DNA of 64,000 nt, from positions 18,419,001 through 18,483,000 of the forward strand of contig OZ005620.1 of the NCBI GenBank assembly GCA_963930655.1. The letters are read 5' to 3'. Numbering within the stretch: the stretch's first letter is position 1; every line of letters begins with the position of its first letter. The notes beneath the pieces were generated by a model. The model saw only the letters and a program-made list of their open reading frames with translations, was not told the origin of the DNA and did not search any database. Shown piece after piece: positions 23,752 to 35,829 of this stretch. The translations under genes were made by a program, and so were the position numbers. Source of the DNA: Myrica gale (Eukaryota; Streptophyta; Magnoliopsida; Fagales; Myricaceae).

Positions 23752-26700
23752 TCAGTTGTCTCCGTACAGCCACTTCTCTGCGTTGATTGTGTAACTAACC
23801 AACTCCTCTGGCTTGAACCACAAACTGATTTCATCCTCGGCAGTCTCTGGACCATCGCTCCCATGGATTATGTTTCTACGTGACCAACAACAACAATAGT
23901 CAGATCATGATAACAAAGAAATGAAACCCTGTATCCATGAGGAAAGCAAAAGCAGAACTGTCACCAGGACATGACACTTTTCTGGCAAAGAAAGGGCCCA
24001 ATTAGGTGGCGATACTTTAGATTAAGAACCTTCCCACTTCAATGGGAATTATCGACAGTGAAAGAATCATGACGTGAAAAAGACAACGGTAAATTTAACG
24101 GAAGCAAAAAGGCCGCATATCAGTCTGGCAAATACCTTCCAACAACAACAGCTAGATCACCTCTGATGGTTCCAGGTTCTGATTTCTGGGGATCAGTAGC
24201 TCCAATCAGCTTCCGCCCATACTTTATCACTCCCTCTCCTTCCCAGACCTGCAGAGGGAGTCAGAGGTATAGACTCAGCTAACTCCGAATTTATTGTAAT
24301 AAATAGGGCAAGAGTTACAGTTCTTCTAACCATTGCAATAACAGGGCCAGAGCTAAGGAAGTCGCACAGGCCATTGAAGAAAGGTCTTTCCTTCAGATCG
24401 TGGTAATGCTTCTGTGCAAATTCCTTTGAAGGAATCACTATTTTAATGGCCATGAGCTTAAAACCTTTCTGCTCAAAACGCGCAACAATTTCTGAAATCT
24501 GGAATACAATGATAAGTCTCTGATCAGATCAACATCTAGATCCCAACTTAAAGGACTAACACATTGACCCAACCAGTATAGGAGGGGGGTGTCTGGGATA
24601 TATAGGAAATCCTCAGCAACACGTTGACTTGCAAATGAAAAAGATCCCTTGTTGAATGAATACGTTTTCAACAAAAAAAAATGCAAGGAATCTAATGTAT
24701 TACCAGCCCTCTTTGCACTCCATCAGGCTTGATAGCAATGAAAGTGCGCTCCAACTGAGCGGAGAAGAAAAGTAACAAAAGTTGTCATAGAGGACCACAA
24801 AAAGAAAGTCGATAATAGAGCAGGGGTAACAGTGACATAGATACGCAACAAAATGAATATTAAAGTACCTCAGCAGCATATGCCTCCTGCTCCTGGAGCA
24901 TGTAAGCTACAATTATAAGCAAAATAAAAAAGGGAAAAATTACCATCAGAAATTGGGGGGGGGGGGGAAGAGAGGAAAAAAGGAACAGCTAATATCATGC
25001 AACCAAAAGAACACATTGACATGTTATCATAAGAGATTACAAACGTTGGTCTGACAGATTACAAAGAAATCTTTAAATGCCCTAGCACTGTGTGAGAGAT
25101 AAAAGATAAGAGAGTCCGTAAAAGGATGACCCCAAAATTCAATCAATGCAGAAGTACAACTGTAGGTAAAACACGATCATAGTTTATAAAAGGTAAGATG
25201 TCGGGGGGAAATCTGGGAAAATAACTCAGGTATAGACTCAAGAGTATATCCACTCCTACAATTTCTGTTAAAAATAAAAATTTTTTACTTTAGATAAATG
25301 AGACACCCAATAGAAAAACTCAATTGTATTTGTATACATCTCATTTATGAAATTAAAGGTTACAAGGGATGACTTATTTATAAGCCAAATTTCTCTAATA
25401 CCCCACATTGCTAAGCAATGTGGGACTACCACATTTCAACACTACCCCGCAAACTCAAGGTGGACAAACCGACAAACCTTGAGTTTGGAGTTACAAAAAA
25501 AATAATTACAGGAAAATAATTACAAAGATTGCCGGTACTAAGCCGGGAAGTCGCCGGTACTGCGCCAAGAGGATGCCGGTACTAAGCCGGAAGGTTGCCG
25601 GTACTGAGCCGAAAAATTTTTCCGGTACTGCGCCGGGAGAAAGCCGATACTGAGCCGAGAAATTGCCGGTACTAAGCAGGGAGAAAGCCGGTACTGAGCC
25701 GGGAAAGTTGCCGGTACTGAGCCGGAAAAATTGCCGGTATTAAACCGGGAGAAAGCCGATACTAAGCCGGATGGTCGCCAGGAGGTAACCGGACTAAAGC
25801 CGAAAACCTTCCTCTAATACCATGTTAAAAATAAAATTTTTTTACTTTAGATAAATGAGACACCCAATAGAAAACTCAATTGGATTTGTTTACATCTCAT
25901 TTATGAAATTAAAGGTTACAAGGGATGACTTATTTATAAGCCAAAATTCTCCAATACCCCACATTGCTAAGCAATGTGGGACTACCACATTTCAACAATT
26001 TCACCCCCTTACTATGCTGAAGCACAGTACAATTAATCTAGAAGAGGTCCCAGAAGCTACAGTGCTAAACTTAAGCAACAAACAAGGTTCCTCTTCCTTC
26101 CCCCACAATTTACAAACATCAAACATATGCTCAAATTTTTTACATTTAGGACATCATATACACTATCATAACTACCCAAATCTCATTGAAAAGCATAGCC
26201 TTATGACACCTTTAACCAAGTCATAGTATACGCAATCAAACACATGGATGCAATCATGGTTTTATCATTTCAAAAGGGTTCATCACCAACAAAAGCACCA
26301 CCATTCACATACTAATGAGGGCGAAAATCAGAAAAGACAGGTACTATTGTCAGAACCTGCTGCGGGAAGAGCAAGGGCTCCTGCAATCCATCCTCTAGAC
26401 GCATTCTCAGAACCTGCCCTCTTGAAATTTGAAGCTAGAAACGGCACTGTTTCTCTCAAGGACACTGCAGCAGCGGCAGCTACAGCACGCCCTTCTGCAA
26501 ACAGGACAAGTCAGAGTCGTTAAAGAGGAATCTTGCGCACACAAACACGAGGAAAACTCTAGTGATAGCATCTCCAAGTCGTAAAAGAAAATAACTCTAA
26601 AAAATTAAAAATTAAAAATAAAAGAAAAGCCTCCCACAACCTCCAGGAACTTCTATGAAGTCAACTATCAGAAGCACAAGAAAAACAACATTATGCAGTC

Positions 26701-27113
26701 CAAAGCACTGGATCAATGCTAATTTTTCACCTCTATTTCTTCCTAATATCGTCCAATTTAAATGTCAACAAAGTGGGGGCAAAAAGCACATTCAACTGAA
26801 GTTCTTTTCAACGACTTTCTTAGCTACCAAATTACCAATTGAAAAAAATTAGTTAATACACTTTCTTTCCAAACACACTGTAACCAGTCTACAGATCGGA
26901 GATTTAGCTCCCAACTTTCTTGGAAAAACCAAACAAACGAAATACTCAACGACAGAACTAAAATTCAAAAAAAAAAAAGAACGAACGCAAAATAATTCCA
27001 TAGAAGTTAAATGAAAGGTAGAAAATTTTACCCGAATAGAAACGAGAGCCTCTGGAGGCAGAGATGAATGACCTAGAGGCTCTGGAAGCAGATCGGAGAA
27101 TCTGAGAGGCCAT
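23752..27113 (-). CDS. NDPK3: Nucleoside diphosphate kinase, mitochondrial/plastid type (NDPK3/4)
   Basis: Seven exons in phase (27113-27032, 26494-26357, 24906-24869, 24754-24704, 24498-24331, 24248-24136, 23875-23752) give 237 residues, close to the length I recall for Arabidopsis NDPK3. The enzyme moves the terminal phosphate from ATP to other nucleoside diphosphates through a phospho-His. The N-terminus [16 protein letters not shown] is Arg/Ser-rich, as in mitochondrial targeting. [13 protein letters not shown] is the hydrophobic segment typical of type-III plant NDPKs. The kinase core begins at [17 protein letters not shown]. The catalytic motif NIIHGSD, which carries the active-site His, is intact in the last exon. 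The end [24 protein letters not shown] is canonical. Intron 2 carries a TRIM element. NDPK4 is the alternative name. Confidence 0.97.
24955..24968. repeat. Poly-G run
   Basis: About 14 G in a row within intron 2 of the NDPK gene, likely length-variable. Confidence 0.8.
25266..25997 (-). mobile_element. TRIM element inside NDPK intron 2, with internal minisatellite
   Basis: Two direct repeats (25266-25441, 25823-25997) have TG...CA ends on the minus strand (TGTTGAAATGTGG...TTTTTAACA). The target duplication is ATTTC at 25261-25265 and 25998-26002. Next to the right LTR, on minus, TGGTATTAGAGG resembles the initiator-Met primer-binding site. Next to the left LTR lies a short purine-rich stretch, GCGGGGTAG. 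No coding capacity remains. The tail CCACCTTGAGTTTGCGGGG is shared with the element at 63113-63682, so both belong to one family. Confidence 0.92.
25529..25795. repeat. GCCGGTACTRAGCCGG minisatellite, about 11-12 copies
   Basis: A 20-24-bp unit of the type TTGCCGGTACTGAGCCGGGAAA is repeated in tandem with small changes (AAGCCGG, GCGCCGG, GAGCCGG). It fills nearly the whole interior of the TRIM element and is far more GC-rich than its surroundings. Confidence 0.9.
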
Positions 27114-28680
27114 TTTTAGCCGAAGAATAAAAAGTTCAGAGTTGTTTTCTTGGGAGCTGTGAAGTAGTCCGAACGGAAGTGCGGTAGTGAAATGATAAAG
27201 AGGAAGTGACGACTGACGGAGAGAGAGAGAGGTACGTGGTGTTTCCTGCTGTTGAGATTGGCTTTCCTTTTTAGTGGCCAGGTCAAACCCTACCCAAAAA
27301 GTCCGAAGCCCCACATAACTAGTAACTACTTCCCGTCGTCTGGTCTTTTGCCCCTATTTCTTCGTATTACTATAAGTTTTTCGAACTTCATAAAAAAAAT
27401 TTAATATTTTCAGAACTAATTTGGAGGCCAGATGCTGGAATTATTAACACAAAGATAAAAAGTATTACTGCTCACAGGGCCGGCTCAACCCAAATGGGGA
27501 CTAAGGGGGTATAAATTATTCGGCCTTTTATATATTTAAAATTATTAAATTTAATATAAAATATTCAAAAGCCCCATTAATTATTTTTTAGGGCCCCTCA
27601 TACATAATATTAAGGCCTCATAAACTTCTCTGAATTTTGGTTCTTGTGTTTTATCACACAATTACAACTATTTGATGTCATCATATATTTACTAAATTTA
27701 AAGAAAAATAATAATTTTACGTTTTCAAACTATAAAGTCAATGTTATTTTACGGTCCGAACTATCAAATTTGTCATATTAAACTCTTAGTTATTACATGA
27801 GTGATACTAAACACTCATTTTCAAAATGGTAAAATCTTATATTATTATTTTATTTTTCCTTATCCAGGCCGAACCTCGTTGGCTGTACTTTATCAGGAAT
27901 TAGATTTCAGCTCGGAACACAAGTTCTTACTTCCCAGATAAGTAACGTTGGAACAAACAAAAACACATTTACTTCCTAAATCCGAATGATTCCCTGATTG
28001 GTTTGAGCTCATTTGCAGAATCTTGTGTGTTTTTTTCTCACTCCCTCCTAGTGTAGAAATGGATTTTTCAGTCACAAGCAGAGGATTTGGTAGTTCCTTT
28101 TGGAACAGCAAAACGCATTACAAAGATGCAGTTCCATTTTTGCATGCTAAATAGGGGCAATGGAAAAGGTGTGGCCTTATGATTATGCATCGAGTTGTTT
28201 TGTTATTGGTGAAAGCAAAAGCTTGCTCCTCTGGAATTGCATTATTTACTCCGACCTCCTGAAGTCCGTGCAGGGAATTTCTTGTGAAAGGGGAAAACCG
28301 TAACATTTAGCAAACAGGGGACAGCTATTAGTGTTATCATGAAAAGATTGTTCTAGAGAAGCCCTTTGTCCCGACACCAAAGGGCTTCTGGAACTTGCTT
28401 CTTCAAAAAAATAAAGAGAAAACCTGACAAACCCATCACAAAAGTGTCATTCCAATTCCTTGTGTCAAGTTTTGAATCTGTATTTAGTGCAAATGCAAGG
28501 ACAATGGAACAAAAGTTCCAGAAATCAGAAACTAAACAGTCTCTTTATTCGAATAGAACGTGTCTTATGTACAGAAAAGTAATCAACAAATCTTAAGACT
28601 ACACATCCAAATTTGTGTCAACTCAAGGTATAAATTTAATTTCTATCCATGTACAACTAACTGCTACATATGCTTACATA
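27114..28680. other. Spacer between NDPK promoter and PH gene
   Basis: The first 200 bases are the NDPK 5' flank. At 27477 CAGGGCCGGCTCAACCC looks like one end of a hAT element, but I find no matching right end. The rest shows nothing supported. Confidence 0.4.
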
Positions 28681-28683
28681 ATG

Positions 28684-31582
28684 TTACATCTGACTCGGAC
28701 CATTAGGAGCCGTTGTATCAGATCCCAATTTGCAGTTAGTTCTTATTGCTGATAACCACGACTCCACCTGAAGAAAAAAGATAAGGTGGGGATGGGGGAG
28801 AGTAAATTAAAATTAGACCAAAAAATGATCATTAGAAGACTTGGTTGAACTTATTTGATTCAAGTGATTTTAATTTGCAAGATGCACTAGATGCCACTAT
28901 GCCACAGGTTACACATAATGTATCTCCTAACATGGAGAAAATTAATATCAGGGAAGGTCTCTCCTAGACGCCTCACTGTTAGAATACAATCTTGATAATC
29001 TAGTCCTCATCGATTTCAGATCAAGTTTCCTATTTTTCAGATTGCGGCAATATATGTCTTCAAGCACCAGAATGTACAAAGGATCAATAGAATCCAAACC
29101 GAGGAGTATTAACGTAACTATGCAAAGCATAGCTTTCCATATGCAACATACCTAATATGTTTTGCGACTCTAGACCTGTTAAATGCTATGTCCCCGCCCC
29201 ATAAGTTCGCGCTTTTTACCATGAAGAAGCATAAACAATCAGGCGACAATAAAACTTTTGGCTCAAGACAACTACATTTCTGTGATAGCTTGGGACAGAA
29301 AACAGGACACAAAGTACTACCAAAGCTTGTTCACCTTCTACACATCTCCCCCTTTGCAATAGTAACATATTAGCCTTTGGGTGTGTAACATCTTCAACAA
29401 CTTGTGAGATATGTATATTTAAAACTTATATTTCCAAGCAATCATCCAGGCACTCAGGAGATTCAAGGACCGAAAACTTTACAATCATAAAACCACTTAC
29501 TAGATTACACTCATGTCAGCAGCAAATTACAAAATTTACTTGGACTGCTCGAAGTACCTGAATCTTAGAAATACTTGAGCACTCATATCTCTGTCCTTGA
29601 CGAGTTAGGATATAAAAAGCATATCGTGTCTCCTCATCTTCTCGTTTAAGCGTTGGAAGAGGACCTACTTCAACAATGTCAGATAGAAGGGTGGAGTCTT
29701 GAGGGCTCAGATCTGCAGAAAATTTCTTTGAGCTCAGTAGGAATCAAATCATATGTCGATCTGGATAAAGGTTGGACATCAATTTATTTAGTCTGCATTT
29801 CATTTTTGAGCTCATTTACGCCCTTAAAAATGGGCATTATTACTTCTAAAAAAATTCAAAAGCAGACTCCAAATTGATGTCTCGTGCAAGGCTATTCTCT
29901 GCTTAGCTTGAAATCTTTCATATCCAGTCCAATCAGATAATTCTATCAATCCCATAAATCGAACTTGGTTTTGCTTTCTAATTTAGACAAAACAGAAAAT
30001 TAAAGTCAAGCTGAGTAATAGTAAATCACACTCTTAGCAAGGTCAGCAAAATTAGTGGTCACAGCTGAGAGCTGAATAAATGAGAATCGTTACCACAGCT
30101 TCTGCAAGCAAGTTATAAATCATATAAAAAAAAAATATGAAAAACTGGTCACTTTTTTCTGAAACAAAGTCGTTTTCAATGCTGTTGTATCTTATTCATA
30201 TGATAGACTGATAGAGGTTTTCCTATGCTATAGTAAATTAAAAGTTGCCCCACTCTATGACACAAAAGTGGGCATGCCAAGCACAACTTCCCGACAGAGA
30301 GATCTGGATGCTACTTAAATAACAATAACCTAAAGGACAACCAATCACCAAGGAAACAAAAAGTAAAGACAAAGGGAGGCACAAGTAAAAATTTCCGCTA
30401 CCTGTAGACAAAAAATAGAAGAACATACAGAGTCCATGAAGGACAACAAAACGAGGAAGCCAGTCATCGATATCAGAATCATCTAAAGGGGGAGGTTCTC
30501 CTGGTAGTGCTGTCCATCTCTGTTGGACAACATTAATAGGCAAATCATAAGTTAAGATGATAGGGGGACAGAAACAGTATGGTATATGGGAAGCAAGTGA
30601 AAATAGTCGCTACAGTTCGAATGTACAAATAACCAGCCAGGCGAGCAGACCGCAAAAGTTCATCAACATGTTCCAATCTGGATAAATTATAAAAGTCAAA
30701 AGTCAGAAACATACAATGAAAACAAGAAATTTACTGAAAAAATGCAACCCCATTGTGCATTTCATTATGAAAAGTCTTAACAGATTAAATAAGAGAAAAA
30801 ATAACTCTACTTTTAGTAGAAGCTATTACACCTCTCAACAGAACTAAAAAATAAGCAATTACACCTACACACACATGACTCTTCACTTATTACACAGTCA
30901 AGGAACACACAAAATTAAGATTGATTCAATGAGATAATAATGCTACAAATTTCATTCCCTCAGCAAATTTAGAACCTAAAGATGTATCCTAACGCCTACC
31001 CACCAGTTTACCACCCAAACTGGGTCCAAGTGGCAACAAATATAAATATTTCTCATAAAAAGGCAGATCCTAGTTCCACTCAAGAATCTTGTTGTCCTTA
31101 CTGAGCTTTCAAGTGAGCTTCCCTCTCTTCTAAGTCGGCAAGTTCTGATCTAAGTGATTCTACTTCAGCAGCAGATAGCTCAATCTGCAATTATAAGAAG
31201 TGTGGTGGTCAGGAAACATCAATAATACCAATTGGTAGCTGCTAGAATCTGTTCAATGAACCTTTTGATGACCATCGGTGCCAGAACCCCATGGAAGCCC
31301 CCGTAGAGTAAGCAAGTGCACCATGAATGCAGCACTCCTTCGAGTCCAGCTGTGAGACCTATGCTAAACCAGATAAAGAAGACCACAAATTATATTAAAT
31401 TACAAATTGATGAATTCTTGTCCAGTTTCTACCACTTTTCCTCCCAACAGAAGGAATTACCTTGACGAATTATCAGATCCTGATTGGGAAACAGATGAAG
31501 TTCTTTGATGAGAATCCACACTAGTTGCTGAGGCAGTAAAGTGATCCGGGATAACCTTTATCTTTCCACGACCATCATCCAT
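28684..31582 (-). CDS. PH-domain protein with N-terminal coiled coil
   Basis: Seven exons in phase (31582-31461, 31358-31262, 31184-31102, 30677-30614, 30519-30402, 29712-29558, 28767-28684) give 240 residues. Residues 1-40 are Ser/Thr-rich. A helical, Glu/Leu-rich stretch (about 74-115, IELSAAEVESLRSELADLEE...) looks like a coiled coil. From about 138 to 228 the sequence follows the pleckstrin-homology pattern: WLPRFVVLHGLCMFFYFLS, DIVEVGPLPTL, RYAFYILTRQGQRYECSS, and the closing helix VESWLSAIRTNC with its conserved Trp. PH domains bind phosphoinositides or proteins at membranes; the ligand here cannot be told. It lies between NDPK and NdhS. The intact neighbours and clean frame argue that it is functional. 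Confidence 0.9.
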
Positions 31583-33490
31583 GAAGCTATAACTTCACAT
31601 TCCAAAAGACAAGCGAAAGACTGCATCAGAGTAAAAGAAGAAAGGAGATTTCAAAGGATAAGCAATCAGAGACAAAAAAAAATGGCCGCAAATCACTATT
31701 TCCCAATGAGATGGGAGGTTCCTTATGCTTGAAGAGGTATGCTGCCCAAAGATTATAATTTCTTATAAATGTTGCAACTCCTTTTCTTTTCTTTGTTGAA
31801 GTTATTTTCATATTTTCTGAAAGCATCTTATACAACGCATGAATCAAGCTAACTGATGCGAGATGCAAAGACTTTCACTGCTGCAGCCCTATTACAGCAG
31901 TTCTCCTCGTGTGGCTAGCAGATCAAGTAAATCAACGATGATATAACTGAAAATGACTCTCCAAGGATGTAAGGATGCAATGTTTAGGATATAGCCACGC
32001 TTGAGAAGGTGTAGCCACTAACAGGAAGTCTGAACTAATGAAAAAGGCTAAAATAATATATACAGTGTACCTGCTTCATCAACGAGTCACAAGTAGTACC
32101 TCCTACGAGACTAAGTCAGATCATGAAAGAAGATGCAGATACACCTACAAAGTTATCCTTTCCATAACATCATACCTCTGCACGGTAACAAAAGTGCTAA
32201 AGTCCAAAAATGCATCAAACAGATGCAGATGAGATTCTATAATCTCAATTCCCAAAAGATAAAACTCAACCTCACTCCAGAAGTCTCATTCGACCTCTTT
32301 TGTCAGCTATACAACACCCTTTTCCTCATTCTATTCCGAAGCCATCTCCACCTAGAATCTTTTGTACCTAACTGAGGATATCTACCTTTGTTCTTTTCTC
32401 CCTCCATGACCTAAAATTATTTTTGCACTACCAAATCACATCGGAAGAAAATAAACCAACCAGTTTATCTTTGAAGGAGCCCCTCCACGTTCCTAATAGT
32501 TTTGTTACACTATGAAATTATATAGGGTTGAAATACTCCAAATGATATTCTCTTGAACAAGATCGGCATAGCCTTCATAAATTACAATTCAAACCCACTA
32601 AAAGTAGAAAAATCACACCCATGATTCCCATTCTATCGTAAAATAAACCAAAAGAAAAGGGACTTCCTTGACCTCAGAACAAAAACAAGAGAACTACCAT
32701 AAAGTACCTAAATAAGATATACTGAACAGCACAAGCTTAAAAGGCGGGGGGCAAGCTTAAGCTAATAGTTACACATGAAATCATATTTGATGAATCCAAT
32801 CAACCTGTTATATCATATAGCGTCAAGGTTCTCCGATAAGAAACAATACCTCGATCAATCAGAGATTACGCATACCACATACAAGCTGCAGAAAGAACGA
32901 AGATTTTCTCCAAAGAGAGAAAAATAAAAGGATAATACTAATTGGATAATAATATTACAAGGGAAATATTACAAGGGAAAATCCGTGCCAGTGGAAAGAA
33001 ACTTTACGGTAAAGGTACTGAGGGAGGTCTTTCGCTTCACGAAAAGCCTTCGACCCGTCAGAAGAAGAAGACCATTCTACCCCAATTATGTGGCGGTTGG
33101 TGAATGGCTCGAGGGCATTCATTGGATGCTTTTGTATTTTGGCACTCCCAAATCAGATGGGGATGGATTTGACGACAAATCTGCACGATTATTAGATTAG
33201 ACGGCATTTAGTTTTTTTTCTGGAAAATAAAATACTACATAAATAAGCTTATTATACAAAAGAAGGGGTCGGAAACTCCAACAAACACCGGAAAAGCATA
33301 CATTGCAATGGGTAAATGGGAAATAGTAGGAAAATCGAATTTATGGTGTGTTTCTTAGTGATGAATTGATGTGTTGGACCCAACATAATTTTCTTGTCCT
33401 AAGCTTGGAACAAACATTTGTGGGTGCTTTTGGTCTTCAGGTAAGCATGCCTCTATGAGTTACGGGCTTGGGGCAATTTTGTAGAATTGC
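31583..33490. other. PH gene 5' region
   Basis: No coding exon is supported. It probably holds the 5' UTR, perhaps with an intron, and the promoter of the PH gene. An open frame at 32985-33200 on plus is not recognised. Confidence 0.35.
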
Positions 33491-33496
33491 ATGCGC

Positions 33497-33865
33497 TTTG
33501 TATATAAGTTTAACTACTGATAATCCAATCAATGTGATATTCACTTTTAACAAATCAATTCATGATGTGTAAATTTGAATGAGTTAGTCCTTGTGACCTA
33601 CTTTTTAGACATATTGATCTTTTCGTCCATTAAAAATTAGTAAACTAACATAAATGAGGTCCGAACTAAGTTATCTTAACTCGAAAACAGACATTTCGAT
33701 CTCAAACTCATATTGATTTTCCGTTAGTGGACTAATTTTTTGTAAAGAAAATGAGTCATATATTTAAAAAATAAATCACAGAGATCATCACGTTTAAAGT
33801 TGTATCTCATAAACTAATTCATTAAAAGTGAATATAGCAAGAACTATTTATATATAAGACTCCTG
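33497..33865. repeat. Imperfect long inverted repeat, possible Mutator-like or MITE remnant
   Basis: TATATAAGTTTAACTACTG...GTGATATTCACTTTTAA on the left corresponds, reversed, to TATTCACTTTTAATGAATTAG...TATATAAATAG on the right. Arms are about 130 bases with many mismatches. No target duplication could be fixed. Confidence 0.45.
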
Positions 33866-34739
33866 GTTGTGGGAGGGGGACCGCTAATTGATTCACTTCC
33901 CACCGAGAACTTGCGGAGGAAACGCTCCCTCCGAGACAACTTTTTCATGAGGACCTAAAGTACTAATAAAGACTATTCCAGATAATCCTTAAAAGACAGA
34001 TTTATGTGCAAGACAACAAATAAGTCTTTTTTCTTAAATAAAAAAGAAAGAGGAAAGGGGGATGAGGGTATGGAAGAGCATCTTCTTCAAGTCTTCACAT
34101 ACTACCAATTCGCACGCGCATGACTTGTTTAATAAACAGAAGGTCAGAGGACCCACAGCAAGTTGACCCACCCAAACATTGTTTTTGCTTGAACCGTACT
34201 GAAGTTACAAAAGAACAGACTTGTTGATTGGTAGAGTTAGGAATCATATCAGCGTAAAATCTTTTGCCGATCGTGGCACATGCAGATTGCAGATCGGTAT
34301 CACTAGGTGACCCCCAAAGTTAGGAAGAAAAAGAAAAAAAGAAAAAAGGAACAGACTAATGTAAGAGAATTACAATATTATGAAGCAATGGGTGTAGCTA
34401 AAAAGGGTGTCGCTTTGACGAGGCATGGGCTGATGAAATTGTCTTCAGCATTCAGAAGCAATGGATCCAAGTCGGGACAAGTACTCGAACTGAAACGTCA
34501 TAAGCCCACAGGCCTATACACTGCTGCAAGTAGCAGTGGTTCAGGCGCCCAATTGCCTTTTGACAGTCTTGGAAGACCATACACATATGAGTGTCCAGTC
34601 ATGATAAAAGTAGTTTGTGAAGATAATAATTGAAGGCTTGAAGCAGATAGGAATATCTAATAAAAGCTCCTATGTGGTCAGGATTGAAAGAGAATGCTTT
34701 TAACTTTCTTCTTTCTGGTAGGCTGCCACAGAACAAACC

Positions 34740-35339
34740 ATGTCTTCTTCCATTATTCTCCCAAGCGTTCCAGTTCCTCCTCTTAAATCCGATTTTCTTG
34801 GGGGAAACCGCCTCCCCCTTCATCTTCGTAAATCCTCTTTCACCATTCACAAACGGCCATCAAACCAAAACATAACATGTGCCAAATTTGACCTCTTCCA
34901 GATCATGGGAGGCAGAGGACTCTGCAATGGGGAACAGGGTCTCCAACAGGAGCTAGAGAAAAATATTGAGCATGCATCACCATCAGTGGTAGCAGAGGCG
35001 GAGCAAGAAAAATCAGGTGACGTTGCAGGAACAACAACTGACAATGTTTCAGAAGATGCTTTTGACAAGGAGTTGATGGGTTTAACTGGGGGCTTCCCTG
35101 GTGGCGAAGTGGGTTTGAAAACATTCATAGAAAAAAACCCACCTCCAAAGAAAACAACAGAGGCTAATTCAGAGAATCTATTAGCAATGAGGAGCTCGAA
35201 GCCTAAAGCGCCAGATTTGCCACTGTTAATGCCAGGCATGATCGCCATTGTGAACAACCCAAACAACCCATATTACATGTACTGCGGCATCGTTCAGAGG
35301 ATCACAGATGGAATGGCAGGGGTGCTTTTTTTTTTTTGA
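34740..35339 (+). CDS. ndhS: NdhS, ferredoxin-binding subunit of chloroplast NDH complex; C-terminus broken
   Basis: An intronless frame whose first 50 or so residues form a Ser/Pro/Arg-rich transit peptide. The mature part ends in the SH3-like fold of NdhS (CRR31): LMPGMIAIVNNPNNPYYMYCGIVQRITDGMAGVLF. NdhS helps ferredoxin donate electrons to the thylakoid NDH complex in cyclic electron flow. After VLF the frame runs into a T-run and stops at 35339. About 40 bases later the expected text resumes ([22 protein letters not shown]) and ends normally at 35504. The family continues beyond this point, so the present product would lack about 50 residues of the SH3-like domain. Without the insertion the frame is perfect, so this is a recent lesion, an allele or an assembly artefact. 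Confidence 0.9.
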   Translation: MSSSIILPSVPVPPLKSDFLGGNRLPLHLRKSSFTIHKRPSNQNITCAKFDLFQIMGGRGLCNGEQGLQQELEKNIEHASPSVVAEAEQEKSGDVAGTTTDNVSEDAFDKELMGLTGGFPGGEVGLKTFIEKNPPPKKTTEANSENLLAMRSSKPKAPDLPLLMPGMIAIVNNPNNPYYMYCGIVQRITDGMAGVLFFF

Positions 35340-35366
35340 TAAGTCGGAAAGGCAGGGGTGCTTTTC
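35325..35366 (-). mobile_element. Tiny retroposon-tail insertion in NdhS
   Basis: GGCAGGGGTGCTTTT occurs twice, at about 35315-35330 and 35351-35364, flanking a T-run and GATAAGTCGGAAA. Read on minus, this is a short segment followed by an A-tail between about 12-15-bp target duplications, the pattern left by LINE machinery inserting a severely 5'-truncated SINE or transcript tail. An intron is unlikely: it would be about 40 bases and no GT-AG pair restores the frame. Confidence 0.7.
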
Positions 35367-35504
35367 GAGGAAGGGAACTGGGACCGATTAATTACTTTCC
35401 GATTGGATGAGCCGCAACGTAGGGAAAAGGGCCCGCCGATGAAGAACCCCAGGTCTGCTATCCTCGAACCTTTCCTTGACCTTGAGAAAAAGGATTCTAA
35501 ATGA
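35340..35504 (+). pseudogene. Detached C-terminal segment of NdhS
   Basis: From about 35367 the plus strand reads [22 protein letters not shown]...[12 protein letters not shown] and stops at TGA 35502-35504. It is the conserved end of NdhS, out of frame with the upstream part only because of the small insertion. No substitution damage is seen, so the break is young. Confidence 0.85.
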
Positions 35505-35829
35505 TTAGTTCTTTTCATCTCTGTTGCAGGCATGCTTATGTATATGCCGTGTAGATTTTACATTTAGGCAGCCTAACTTCATCTGTAAAAAATTTCTTTC
35601 AACCAGTTTCAGTAAAAGAAAACCAGAGAGTCTCTCAGGCAGAGCTTTTAAATTCATAGCTGTTTATGTATGCGCTGTCTTCGAAATTATATTCAAATGG
35701 GTTATTGTTTCTTCAGAACCCATTACCATGGAACAATCTGTAGAAACTGACTTCGGAATTTCAAAAACTAAAGAAAGGCCGAAAAAACTCCATTGCCTAG
35801 GCTTCCCTTCTCAAAGATCCATCACAAGA

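Noticed and set aside
27477..27620. CAGGGCCGGCTCAACCC as a hAT end
   Set aside because: Typical left end, but no matching right end or 8-bp duplication was found, so no element is called.
32985..33200. 71-residue plus ORF, Arg-rich
   Set aside because: No recognised family, in the 5' region of the PH gene on the other strand.
34307..34633. 108-residue plus ORF upstream of NdhS
   Set aside because: Lys-rich start and no recognised motif; it does not splice in phase to NdhS, which has its own start and transit peptide. Left as chance or an unknown relic.
35325..35366. 41-base intron in NdhS
   Set aside because: Too short for a plant intron, and no GT-AG pair restores the frame; direct repeats point to an insertion.
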